A stretch of 64,000 nt of DNA from an uncultured Rhodoblastus sp. Its GTDB lineage: Bacteria > Pseudomonadota > Alphaproteobacteria > Rhizobiales > Beijerinckiaceae. The number at the start of each line of letters is the position of its first letter. Within the stretch, counting starts at the first letter, position 1. The notes under the pieces are model-generated. The model had not been told where the DNA came from. It did no database searches and worked only from the letters and a program-made list of their open reading frames with translations. The translations under genes were made by a program, and so were the position numbers. Below, in pieces: positions 1-9,599 of this stretch. Location of the stretch: assembly GCF_903903185.1 (NCBI RefSeq), contig NZ_CAIUXT010000016.1, positions 1-64,000 on the forward strand, written 5' to 3'.

Positions 1-1
1 C

Positions 2-526
2 CGATCTGAATCGCAATCGACGCTGGAAGCGGACGCATTCGAGCACGCCTTCGCCAGCGTCAGTCAAAGCCTCGCTTTGGTCGACGGCCTGCGCCGCGCC
101 CTGCCCCATGCGCCCGTGCGCCAGCCCATGACCGGCCCGCTCGACGTGACGTCGAGCTTCGGATTCCGCACCGATCCCTTCCTCGGCCGTCCGGCGCTGC
201 ATAGCGGCGTGGACTTGCGCGGCGACATCGGCGATCTCGTGCGCGCCACCGCCGCCGGACGCGTCGTCGTCGCCGGTCCGTCCGGCGGCTATGGCAATCT
301 GGTCGAGATCGACCATGGCGCGGGCCTCGCCACCCGCTATGGCCATTTGTCGCAAATCGCGGTCGATGACGGCCAATGGGTCGAGGCCGGCGCGTTTCTC
401 GGCGAAATCGGCTCGACCGGACGCTCGACGGGCCCACATCTGCATTATGAAGTGCGGGTGGACGGCGCAGCCGTCGATCCCGCGCGTTATCTTCGCGCCG
501 GACGCCTCTTGAATTCCGCGCCATGA
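2..526 (+). CDS. M23 family metallopeptidase, C-terminal part (5' end outside window)
   Basis: Frame open from window edge; VTSSFGFRTDPFLGRPALHSGVDLRGDIG...GNLVEIDHGAGLATRYGHLSQ...GSTGRSTGPHLHYEVRVDG is the LytM/M23 signature. Confidence 0.93.
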   Translation, partial: RSESQSTLEADAFEHAFASVSQSLALVDGLRRALPHAPVRQPMTGPLDVTSSFGFRTDPFLGRPALHSGVDLRGDIGDLVRATAAGRVVVAGPSGGYGNLVEIDHGAGLATRYGHLSQIAVDDGQWVEAGAFLGEIGSTGRSTGPHLHYEVRVDGAAVDPARYLRAGRLLNSAP

Positions 527-711
527 CCGGGGTGATTGCGGCAATTCTTTCGCTCGGAGACCGGCTGGCGCATGCGCGTAAGTCGTATCTTTCTTACGGC
601 CGCATTTTCGTCGCAGGTCGTGGGGCTGCGACCATTGCAAAGGTTTCGCGCTCAAATGAATAAAGGAAATGGCCGTGCTCAGGTTTATCGTGCTTGTTTA
701 TTCGCCGATAT

Positions 712-936
712 TTATTTCCGTCCCTGGCGCAACAATTCGTGGAGCCAGTCGGCGTTAAGCGCGCCCGGCGTCAACCAGGTCTTGAGCAAAGCCTCTGGCG
801 AATAGCGTTCCAGCGACTCCATCATTTGTTTTTCAAGCTCCTCCATCGCGCGTTTTTGCATGGGTTCGAAATCCGGCAAGCCCATGAAAGCGCGCGCCTC
901 GGCCGGCGTACAGTCGACATTGACCGTTATTTTCAT
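712..936 (-). CDS. Small conserved alphaproteobacterial protein (DUF6489-like)
   Basis: 74 aa ORF MKITVNVDCTPAEARAFMGLPDFEPMQ..., plausible start. Confidence 0.75.
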   Translation of the reverse strand: MKITVNVDCTPAEARAFMGLPDFEPMQKRAMEELEKQMMESLERYSPEALLKTWLTPGALNADWLHELLRQGRK

Positions 937-1017
937 CGGAGCGACCTCAGGAAGCAGACAACAAACGCAACATCCTAGGAAACCATAAGCCTGCGCGGGC
1001 GGAAAGCCATTACTTTG

Positions 1018-1032
1018 TTAATAATTAGTTAA
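1018..1032. promoter_or_regulatory. Candidate CtrA binding site TTAA-N7-TTAA
   Basis: TTAATAATTAGTTAA, exact full-site spacing, upstream of the 712-936 minus-strand gene. Confidence 0.5.
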
Positions 1033-1043
1033 CGACCAAAGCT

Positions 1044-2831
1044 TCAGCTTGCGAGCAGCGCCGGATCGAAGTCTTCGACCGCCTCGGAGCCTTCGCTGAT
1101 CGCGCGGTAAAGCGCTTCGACGCCTGGAAGGACGTGTTTGGCGAAAAAGCGCGCATAGACCAGTTTCCCCTTGAGGAAATCGGCGTCGCCCTCGCCTGCC
1201 GCCAGCATTTGCGCGGCAAGCCCGGCCTGTTTCACCAACAGCCAGTAGCCGGCGACGATCCCGGTCAGATGCAGCATCGGCACGGCGGCGGCGGCGGTGC
1301 GCGCCGGCGCGGCCCCGTTATGATCGAGAATCCAGGAGACGGAATCGGCGAAATGGACCATCGGCCCCCCCAGCGCCCCGGCGAGGGCGGCGACTTCCGC
1401 CGCCCCGGCGCTGGCGGCGACCGTCGCCTCGATGTCGACGATCAGCTCGCGCGCCGCAGCGCCGCCGTCGCGGACGATTTTCCGCCCGATCAGATCATTG
1501 GCCTGGATCGCGGTGGTTCCCTCGTAGATCGTGGTGATGCGGGCGTCGCGGAAATGCTGGGCCGCGCCAGTCTCCTCGATGAACCCCATGCCGCCATGCA
1601 CCTGGATGCCGGTCGAGGCGACGCCGACCGAATTCTCGGTGCACCAGCCCTTGACCACCGGGATCAGCAGGTCGACGCGCGCCTGAGCCTTTTTGGCCTC
1701 GCCGTCGTCGGCCGACTGGCGGGCGACATCCATTTGGCTCGCGGTGTAATAGGCCAGCGCCCGCATCGCCTCGACGCGCGATTTCATGTCGAGCAGCATG
1801 CGCTTGACGTCGGGATGATAGGCGATCGGCTTGCCCGCCGCCTCTCCGATGGGGCGGCCCTGGACGCGGTCGAAGGCGTAGGCAAGCGCCTGCTGATAGG
1901 CCCGTTCCGAAATGGCCACGCCTTCCAGCCCGACGTTGAGCCGGGCGTGGTTCATCATGGTGAACATATATTCGAGGCCGCGATTGGGCTCGCCGACCAG
2001 AGTGGCGTGCGCGCCGCCGTTTTCGCCGAAGGACATCACCGCCGTTGGACTGGCGTGGATGCCGAGCTTGTGCTCGATGGAGGCGCAGACGAGGTCGTTG
2101 CGGGCGCCGAGCGATCCGTCGGGATTGACCAGGAATTTGGGCGCGATGAACAGCGAAATGCCTTTCACGCCCGGAGGGGCGCCGGCAAGGCGCGCCAGCA
2201 CCAGATGAATGATGTTTTCGGCGACGTCGTGCTCGCCCCAGGTGATGAAGATTTTCGTGCCGGTGATGCGGTAGGCGTCGCCGTCGGGCACGGCGTGCGC
2301 ATGCACGGCGGCGAGATCGGAGCCGGCCTGCGGCTCGGTCAGGTTCATCGTACCGGTCCAGGTTCCCGCAACCATTTTCGGCAGGTAGAGAGCCTTCTGC
2401 GCCTCCGAGCCATGATGATCGATGGCCGAAATGGCGCCGATGGTCAGCATCTGGCATAGCGAAAAGGCCATGTTCGAGGCTTTCCACATTTCCATCACCG
2501 GCGTCGAGACCAGAGTCGGCAGGCTCATGCCGCCATATTCCGCCTTGGCCGGCATGGCGTGCCAGCCCTTGTCGCAGAAAGCGGCGAAAGCCTGCTTGAC
2601 TCCGTCCGGCGTCGTCACTGCGCCGTCCTTGCATTGACAGCCGGCGACGTCGCCGGGCTGGTTCAGCGGCGCCAGCACTTCGCCGGCGAATTTGCCCGCC
2701 TCCTCGAAAATGGCGCCGACCAGATCTGCGGAGATATCCTCATTGCCGGGCAAGGCGGCGACCCGGTCGAAATCACCGACCGAACGCAAGGTGAAGAGCA
2801 TGTCGCGAATCGGCGCGGAATAAGCGGTCAT
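1044..2831 (-). CDS. Acyl-CoA dehydrogenase (long form, C-terminal extension)
   Basis: 595 aa; MNLTEPQAGSDL, QVHGGMGFIEETGAAQHFRDARITTIYEGTTAIQANDLIGRK motifs. Confidence 0.95.
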   Translation of the reverse strand: MTAYSAPIRDMLFTLRSVGDFDRVAALPGNEDISADLVGAIFEEAGKFAGEVLAPLNQPGDVAGCQCKDGAVTTPDGVKQAFAAFCDKGWHAMPAKAEYGGMSLPTLVSTPVMEMWKASNMAFSLCQMLTIGAISAIDHHGSEAQKALYLPKMVAGTWTGTMNLTEPQAGSDLAAVHAHAVPDGDAYRITGTKIFITWGEHDVAENIIHLVLARLAGAPPGVKGISLFIAPKFLVNPDGSLGARNDLVCASIEHKLGIHASPTAVMSFGENGGAHATLVGEPNRGLEYMFTMMNHARLNVGLEGVAISERAYQQALAYAFDRVQGRPIGEAAGKPIAYHPDVKRMLLDMKSRVEAMRALAYYTASQMDVARQSADDGEAKKAQARVDLLIPVVKGWCTENSVGVASTGIQVHGGMGFIEETGAAQHFRDARITTIYEGTTAIQANDLIGRKIVRDGGAAARELIVDIEATVAASAGAAEVAALAGALGGPMVHFADSVSWILDHNGAAPARTAAAAVPMLHLTGIVAGYWLLVKQAGLAAQMLAAGEGDADFLKGKLVYARFFAKHVLPGVEALYRAISEGSEAVEDFDPALLAS

Positions 2832-2868
2832 GACGGACTTCCAATTTTAAAATGCAGCGCGGGCCAAA

Positions 2869-4506
2869 TCAGCCGATGGCGTCGGTCGCGCGCGCGGCTT
2901 CGCGCAGGATGAATTTCTGGATCTTGCCCGTGGAGGTTTTCGGCAGCGGGCCGAAAATGAATTTCTTGGGCACCTTGAATCGCGCCATGTGGGCGCGGCA
3001 GAATTCCAGAAACTCTTCCTGCGAGGGATGGGCGCCCTCGCGCAATTCCAGGAACGCGCAAGGAACCTCGCCCCATTTCTCGTCGGGCGCCGCCACGACC
3101 GCCGCCGCCAGCACGTCCTTGTGGCGATAGAGCACGTCCTCGACCTCGATGGAGGAAATATTCTCTCCCCCGGAGATGATCACGTCCTTTGAGCGGTCCT
3201 TGATCTTGATATAGCCGTCCGGGTCGATCACCGCGAGATCGCCGGTGCGGAACCAGCCGCCGGCAAAGCATTCCTGCGTCGCGCGCTCGTTCTTGAGATA
3301 GCCCTTCATCACGATATTGCCGCGAAACACGATCTCGCCCATCGTCTGGCCGTCATGCGGCACGGGCGTGAAATGGGTCGTGTCGATCACGTCGATGCCT
3401 TCCTGCAGCAGCGAGCGCACGCCCTGCCGCGCGTTCAGTTCGGCGCGTCTGGCAAGGCTCTCGCTCTCCCATTCGCCCTGCTTGGAACAGACCGAGGCCG
3501 GGCCATAGGTCTCGGTCAGGCCATAGACATGGGTGATCGAGATGCCCAGCCGCTCCATGCCCTCGATGATCGAGGCCGGCGGCGCGGCGCCGGCGATCAG
3601 CGCCGAAACCTGATGTGAAATCCCCGACTGGATCGCCGGATCGGCGTTGATCAACATGCCATGGACGATCGGCGCGCCGCAGAAATGCGAAACCTTTTCG
3701 GCCCGGATCAGGTCGAACACCGATTTGGGATCGATCCGGCGCAGGCAGACGTTCACCCCCGCATTGGCCGCGACCGTCCAGGGAAAACACCAGCCGTTGC
3801 AATGGAACATCGGCAGGGTCCACAAATAGACCGAATGCGGCGGCATGCCCCAGCTGACGATATTGTTGATGGCGTTCAGATAGGCGCCGCGATGATGATA
3901 GACCACGCCCTTGGGATTGCCGGTGGTGCCCGACGTGTAATTGAGGGCGATGGCGTCCCATTCGTCGTCGGGCGGCAGGCTCTCGAAATCGGCGTCGCCC
4001 TCGGCGAGCAGCGCCTCATAGTCGATTTCGCCGAGCAGGCGGCCGCCCTCGAACAGCGAATCGTCGATATCGACGACCAACGGCTTTGGCCCCTTCAGCA
4101 GCGTGAGCGCCTTTTCGACGATGCGGGTGAATTCGCGGTCGGTGAACAGGACTTTCGCCTCGCCGTGATCGAGCATGAAGGCGATGGCTTCGGCGTCGAG
4201 GCGGGTGTTGAGCGTGTTGAGCACGCCGCCGCTCATCGGGACGGCAAAATGCAATTCCAGCATTTCCGGAATATTGGGCAGGATCGCCGCGACCGTGTCG
4301 CCCTTGCCGATTCCCCTTTTCTGGAGGGCCGAGGCGATGCGGCGGCAGCGCTCGAAAGTCTGCCCCCAGTTATAGCGTCGGTCGCCATAGACGATCGAGG
4401 TCCTGTGAGGGAACACGTCCGCCGCGCGGGACAGAAAGCTCAGCGGGGTCAAAGCGGCGAAATTGGCTTTGTTGCGATCGAGACCGGACAGATAGGCCTT
4501 TCCCAT
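2869..4506 (-). CDS. Acyl-CoA synthetase / AMP-dependent ligase
   Basis: LNYTSGTTGNPKGVVYHHRG, TGDLAVIDPDGYIKIKDRSKDVIISGGENISS, KTSTGKIQKF; likely start MGKAYLSGLDR. Confidence 0.94.
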   Translation of the reverse strand: MGKAYLSGLDRNKANFAALTPLSFLSRAADVFPHRTSIVYGDRRYNWGQTFERCRRIASALQKRGIGKGDTVAAILPNIPEMLELHFAVPMSGGVLNTLNTRLDAEAIAFMLDHGEAKVLFTDREFTRIVEKALTLLKGPKPLVVDIDDSLFEGGRLLGEIDYEALLAEGDADFESLPPDDEWDAIALNYTSGTTGNPKGVVYHHRGAYLNAINNIVSWGMPPHSVYLWTLPMFHCNGWCFPWTVAANAGVNVCLRRIDPKSVFDLIRAEKVSHFCGAPIVHGMLINADPAIQSGISHQVSALIAGAAPPASIIEGMERLGISITHVYGLTETYGPASVCSKQGEWESESLARRAELNARQGVRSLLQEGIDVIDTTHFTPVPHDGQTMGEIVFRGNIVMKGYLKNERATQECFAGGWFRTGDLAVIDPDGYIKIKDRSKDVIISGGENISSIEVEDVLYRHKDVLAAAVVAAPDEKWGEVPCAFLELREGAHPSQEEFLEFCRAHMARFKVPKKFIFGPLPKTSTGKIQKFILREAARATDAIG

Positions 4507-4766
4507 GGTTTTCCCTCTTTTTATCGTTGCCCTCGCGCGCAATGCCGGAGCGGCGTTGGCGCGGAGATTAGCCAATTTGCCGGCGCCCTCCAACTAGCCG
4601 GAAGGCAAAGAACCGCGTTCATATTGCAGAGACTTCCGCGCCGGCGCCGGCGCACGGGCCGGCGCTGAATATAAGGAGAAACCAGGCATCCGGCGACCGA
4701 TCGCCGAAAATTTTCGACAAGCCGGCCTGTCGGGCGACGCGCTTGCGTTCGACCGGGCCAATTCGG

Positions 4767-5246
4767 TCACCCGTGTTTGTCGGGCGCGTGTATTGGCTGC
4801 ACCGACCAGGCCGCCGGTTCGTCGTCCTTGTCGGCTTCGGCCACGGCGATTGTCGCCTGCACCTTGTCGGGCTTGTGATGGGCGGGCGCATAGATGGCGT
4901 AGACCTGCATCGGCGTCGCGCCGATATTGGTGATGTTGTGCCAGGTCCCCGCCGGAACGAGGACGCACCAGCCGTCCGCGACTTCTTTTTCGAAAGTCAG
5001 CTGGTCTTTCGCGGGTCCCATCTGAACCCGGCCGCTGCCGGCGTCGAGTCGCAGGAATTGATCGGTTTCCGGATGCGCTTCAAGTCCGATATCGCCTCCA
5101 ACCGGGATCGACATCAGCGTCACTTGCAGGTAGCGCCCACTCCAGGCGACCGAACGGTAATTGGCGTTGTCCTTCGTCGCGCGTTCGATGTCGAACGATT
5201 GCGGCTGTGGCCCGATGTCCTTGATCCTCTCGGCGGCTCCGCTCAT
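4767..5246 (-). CDS. Cupin domain protein
   Basis: GGDIGLEAHPETDQFLRLDAGSGRV...VPAGTWHNITNIG cupin motifs. Confidence 0.87.
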   Translation of the reverse strand: MSGAAERIKDIGPQPQSFDIERATKDNANYRSVAWSGRYLQVTLMSIPVGGDIGLEAHPETDQFLRLDAGSGRVQMGPAKDQLTFEKEVADGWCVLVPAGTWHNITNIGATPMQVYAIYAPAHHKPDKVQATIAVAEADKDDEPAAWSVQPIHAPDKHG

Positions 5247-5413
5247 GGCTGATCTCCTCCAGTTTGCCGGCGCTGCGCAGTCCCGCATCGCCCTCGGTAA
5301 TTCATCGCTCACCGCGATGAATTTATCGCGTCATCCTCCGAAAGCGGGAAGGTTCGGAAAACACCCAGTCCTGGCGGAGCGCGTTCGGTGAAACTCAAAT
5401 CTCCCACCGCATT

Positions 5414-6337
5414 CTAACCTCCGCGCGCGAGCTTGGCCGCGCGCAAAGTGTTGGACATCAGCATGGCGATGGTCATCGGCCCGACGCCGCCCGGAACCGG
5501 AGTGATCGCGCCCGCGACATCGAGCGCCTCGTCAAAGGCGACATCGCCGACCAGCCGGGTTTTTCTCTGCCCCTCGGCGTTCAGGCCCTGCGCCGGAACG
5601 CGGTTGATGCCGACATCGATCACCAGCGCGCCCGGCTTGATCCAGTCGCCCCGGATCATTTCCGGCTTTCCCACGGCGGCGACCAGAATATCGGCGCGGC
5701 GCGCCACGGCGGGCAGATCGCGGGTGCGCGAATGGGCGATGGTGACGGTGGCGTTTTGCGCCAGCAGCAGGTTCGCCATCGGCTTGCCGACGATGTTGGA
5801 GCGCCCGACGATCACCGCCTCGGCGCCGGCGAGATCGCGGCCCAGAAACCTCGCCGCTTCCTCGATCAGCAGCAGCGCGCCCGCCGGCGTGCAGGGAATC
5901 AGGGCGCGCTCGACGGCGCCGGTCGCCAGCAGACCGACATTGACCGGATGGAACCCATCGACATCCTTTTCCGGCGCAACGGTCAGCAGAACTTTTTGCG
6001 TATCGATACCCACCGGCAACGGCAATTGCACCAATATGCCGTGAATCGCGGGATCGGCGTTGAGGCGGCGCACCAGCGCGATCAGCTCCGGCTCGCCCGT
6101 CGTCGCCGGCAGGTCATGCTGCACCGAATGAAAGCCACAGGCCTGGGCGGCCTTGCCCTTGGATTTGACATAGACCTGGCTGGCCGGGTCTTCGCCGACC
6201 AGAACCACCGCAAGACCGGGTTTGAAAGGGAGCGACGCGGCCTCGCGCGCCACGCGCTCGATCGCGACCGCCGAGGCGGCCTTGCCGTCGATCAGCAGCG
6301 CCTGTTTGCCGGACGGCTTTACGATGGATGAGGTCAT
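5414..6337 (-). CDS. folD: Bifunctional methylenetetrahydrofolate dehydrogenase/cyclohydrolase
   Basis: [60 protein letters not shown]. Confidence 0.97.
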   Translation of the reverse strand: MTSSIVKPSGKQALLIDGKAASAVAIERVAREAASLPFKPGLAVVLVGEDPASQVYVKSKGKAAQACGFHSVQHDLPATTGEPELIALVRRLNADPAIHGILVQLPLPVGIDTQKVLLTVAPEKDVDGFHPVNVGLLATGAVERALIPCTPAGALLLIEEAARFLGRDLAGAEAVIVGRSNIVGKPMANLLLAQNATVTIAHSRTRDLPAVARRADILVAAVGKPEMIRGDWIKPGALVIDVGINRVPAQGLNAEGQRKTRLVGDVAFDEALDVAGAITPVPGGVGPMTIAMLMSNTLRAAKLARGG

Positions 6338-6406
6338 GGCGGCAATCCAGCGGGTCGCTTAATTTTCTTGGCGGAGCCCGGCTTTTCGCAGAGCTTGGCG
6401 AAATTG

Positions 6407-7618
6407 TTAAGTCCCCATCGCATCGGCCTTGCGCAAATTCGGGAAGGCCACGGCCCAGATCGCCACCACCGCCAGCGCGCCGAAACCGCCCAGCAACGCC
6501 GCGCCGACCGCGCCAAGCAGCGCGGCGGCGAGACCGGATTCGAATTCGCCGAGTTGGTTCGAAGCGCCGATGAACAGGAAATTGACCGCCGAAACCCGCC
6601 CGCGCATTTCATTGGGCGTCGCCATCTGCACCAGGGTCTGGCGCACCACCATGCTGACGACGTCGAAGGCCCCGAGCGCCGCCAGCGCCGCCAGCGACAG
6701 GGCAAAGGAAGTCGACAAGGCGAAAACGATGGTCGCCACGCCATAGCCGGCGACGCAGGCGAGCATTTTCAGGCCGACCCGCCGGCGAAGCGGAAAGGCG
6801 GCGAGCGTCAGCCCGACCAGAATCGCGCCCATTGCCGGTCCCGCCCGCAAAATGCCGAGGCCCACCGGCCCGACTTGCAGAATGTCGCGCGCGTAAATGG
6901 GCAAAAGCGCGGTCACGCCGCCAAGCAGGACAGCGAACAGATCGAGCGAGATGGCGCCGAGAACCAGCTTGTTCGACCAGACATAGCGCAATCCCGCCAG
7001 CGGGCTCGTCTCGACCGGGTCGGCGGCGGCGCGCCCCGCGGAAGCGTCAGGACGGCGGATCGCCAGCGCCAGCGGGGCGGCCGCCACCGCCAGCAGCGCA
7101 CAGAGCAGGAACACTTTTACGCCCGCCACGGCGAACAGCAGGCCGCCCAGCGCCGGCCCGGCGATGGTCGCCGCCTGGAACATGGTCGCGGACAGGGCGA
7201 CGGCGCGCGGAAACCGTTCTTTTTCGACGATTTCCGGCAACAGCGCGGCATTGGCCGGGCCGGCGAAGGCGCGCGCCGATCCGAGCGCCAGCAAAGCGGG
7301 GTAAATCAGCCAGATCGGCGCATCCATCGTGGCGACGCCAAAAATCGCCAGCGAGGCTCCGGCCTGACCCAGAGCGGCATAGGCGGATATCTTGCGTCGG
7401 TCGAACCGGTCCGCGACGTGGCCGCTCCAGATCAGCAGGACGATCAGCGGCAGGAATTGCGCCAGGCCGATCAGGCCGAGACTGAGCGCGCTGCCGGTCG
7501 CCGCATAGACATGCCAGCCCAGGGCGACATCGAGCATTTGCGCGGCAAAGGCGCCCAGCCCGCGCGCGCCAAGGAAAAGATAGAGATTTTTCTGCGCAGC
7601 GCCTGTCGAAACATTCAT
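6407..7618 (-). CDS. MFS transporter (enterobactin exporter/MFS_3-like)
   Basis: Multiple TM segments; start MNVSTGAAQKNLYLFLGARGLG. Confidence 0.88.
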   Translation of the reverse strand: MNVSTGAAQKNLYLFLGARGLGAFAAQMLDVALGWHVYAATGSALSLGLIGLAQFLPLIVLLIWSGHVADRFDRRKISAYAALGQAGASLAIFGVATMDAPIWLIYPALLALGSARAFAGPANAALLPEIVEKERFPRAVALSATMFQAATIAGPALGGLLFAVAGVKVFLLCALLAVAAAPLALAIRRPDASAGRAAADPVETSPLAGLRYVWSNKLVLGAISLDLFAVLLGGVTALLPIYARDILQVGPVGLGILRAGPAMGAILVGLTLAAFPLRRRVGLKMLACVAGYGVATIVFALSTSFALSLAALAALGAFDVVSMVVRQTLVQMATPNEMRGRVSAVNFLFIGASNQLGEFESGLAAALLGAVGAALLGGFGALAVVAIWAVAFPNLRKADAMGT

Positions 7619-7640
7619 GTGGCTGTCTATCAGCTGGGCG

Positions 7641-8516
7641 TCAGCCGTTCCAGATGAATGTGGCGGCGCAGCGCGCGCTTTCGCCCGGGCCAAGGTTGCG
7701 CATGGAAGGCTTTGCAAAAATATCGCCGGCAAATCCTTCCGGGTCGCCATGACCGGTCCAGGCTTCGAGACACAGGAAAGCGGCGCCGGGCCGCGACCAC
7801 AGGGCGATATGGGGGAAGTTTTCCAGCTCCATGCGTAACAGCGGTCTTGCCGCGCCGAAATCGTCGCGGGCGAAAAAATCGAGGCCGGAACTGCGCGCGT
7901 CGAGGAAACACAGGGCTTCCTCGAACAGCGAAGGCGTCAGCGGCAACTCGCGGCCGTGCAGCGGAATCTCCCGGGTTTCGGGAGAAAACAGGCCGCCCGG
8001 CGTAATCAGCGGAATTTTGGGATGCTCCTCCCGGTCGAAGCGCACGAAATGCGGCCCGGTCGCCCCCGGCAAAGGCCAGTTGAACCCCGGATGCAGGCCG
8101 CAGGCGAAAGGCAGGAGATTATTGTCTTCATTGACGACATTAATAACGATGTTTAATTTATTGTTTTGTATGGATATAATTAGTTCTAGCGCGAACTCGA
8201 ACGGGTAGAGCGCCCGCGTCGTTGGATTGGCCGCGAGGCGGAACACCGCGCGGTCCCCCGCCTCTTCGGCGACAACGAAATCCTGCCCGCGCGCAAAACC
8301 ATGCAGGCCGAGGGGATAGCGCCGGCCCTCGATGATAATGCCGTCCCGCGTCCATCCGACGACGGGAAACAAAATCGGCGCCGACTCCGCCCAAAACATC
8401 ACATCGCCCGGCCAGATCAATTCCCTGCCGGCGATTTTCCAGCTTTTGAGTTCGGCGCCGCGCCGGGCGATGCGCGCGACCGCATCGCCCGAGGAGATTT
8501 CGATGAATTCGTCCAT
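7641..8516 (-). CDS. Aldose 1-epimerase family protein
   Basis: [41 protein letters not shown] motifs. Confidence 0.88.
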   Translation of the reverse strand: MDEFIEISSGDAVARIARRGAELKSWKIAGRELIWPGDVMFWAESAPILFPVVGWTRDGIIIEGRRYPLGLHGFARGQDFVVAEEAGDRAVFRLAANPTTRALYPFEFALELIISIQNNKLNIVINVVNEDNNLLPFACGLHPGFNWPLPGATGPHFVRFDREEHPKIPLITPGGLFSPETREIPLHGRELPLTPSLFEEALCFLDARSSGLDFFARDDFGAARPLLRMELENFPHIALWSRPGAAFLCLEAWTGHGDPEGFAGDIFAKPSMRNLGPGESARCAATFIWNG

Positions 8517-8689
8517 TGCCCGCCTGCCCGAACTTGAAGCCGCGATCCGACCGTCATTTGGCCGAAAGGCCATTTGCTATAGAATGCCGTCACGCGCGAT
8601 TTTCGCGCCGCCCGCCTTGCTTTGCGTCGCCGCCACGAGCGGACACAAGGCGGCGCGCGAAAGAATCCGCCGCCCCGGAGTCCTGCCGC

Positions 8690-9451
8690 ATGACCGTCCC
8701 TTCGCCCGAAGCCGAGACCTGCCCGGCGATTCGCATGATCGGCGTCAATAAATGGTATGGCGCCTTTCATGTGCTGCGCGACATCGATCTCGAAGTGGTC
8801 AAGGGCGAAAAAATCGTGCTGTGCGGGCCTTCGGGCTCAGGAAAATCGACTTTGATCCGCTGCATCAACCGGTTGGAGGCGCATCAGGCCGGAAAAATCA
8901 TTGTCGATGGCGTCGAACTGACCGACGAACTCAAGAGCATCGAGGAAGTGCGGCGCGAAGTCGGCATGGTGTTCCAGCATTTCAACCTGTTTCCGCACCT
9001 GAGCGTGCTCGATAATTGCACGCTCGCCCCGATCTGGGCGCGCAAGACGCCGAAAGCCGAGGCGCAGGCCCAGGCCATGCATTTCCTGCAAAGGGTGCGC
9101 ATCGCCGATCAGGCCGACAAATTTCCGGGCCATCTTTCCGGCGGCCAGCAGCAGCGCGTCGCCATCGCCCGCGCCTTGTGCATGAAGCCGAAAATCATGC
9201 TGTTCGACGAACCGACCTCGGCGCTCGATCCGGAAATGGTCAAGGAAGTGCTGGACACGATGGAGCTTCTGGCGCGCGACGGCATGACCATGATGGTGGT
9301 GACCCATGAAATGGGTTTCGCCCGCCAGGTCGCCGACCGGGTGATTTTCATGGATCAGGGCCAGATTGTCGAAATGAACGCCCCCGAGGCTTTTTTCTCC
9401 AACCCGCAACACGAACGGGCGAAGACTTTTCTCAAGCAGATCCTGCATTGA
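8690..9451 (+). CDS. Polar amino acid ABC transporter ATP-binding protein
   Basis: Walker [25 protein letters not shown], Walker [16 protein letters not shown] at 8690. Confidence 0.95.
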   Translation: MTVPSPEAETCPAIRMIGVNKWYGAFHVLRDIDLEVVKGEKIVLCGPSGSGKSTLIRCINRLEAHQAGKIIVDGVELTDELKSIEEVRREVGMVFQHFNLFPHLSVLDNCTLAPIWARKTPKAEAQAQAMHFLQRVRIADQADKFPGHLSGGQQQRVAIARALCMKPKIMLFDEPTSALDPEMVKEVLDTMELLARDGMTMMVVTHEMGFARQVADRVIFMDQGQIVEMNAPEAFFSNPQHERAKTFLKQILH

Positions 9452-9599
9452 AGACGCGGACTTAGCGTTGCGGAAGGGCGACCGATGCGGCGACCGTCGC
9501 GCGGATTGCCTAACCGGAGTTTTTTTCTTAGGAATAGGTCGAGGAAGCGCCGCCCACGGCGCCCGGATTCCGCATCCAAATGGCGGAGGGGGATACTAC

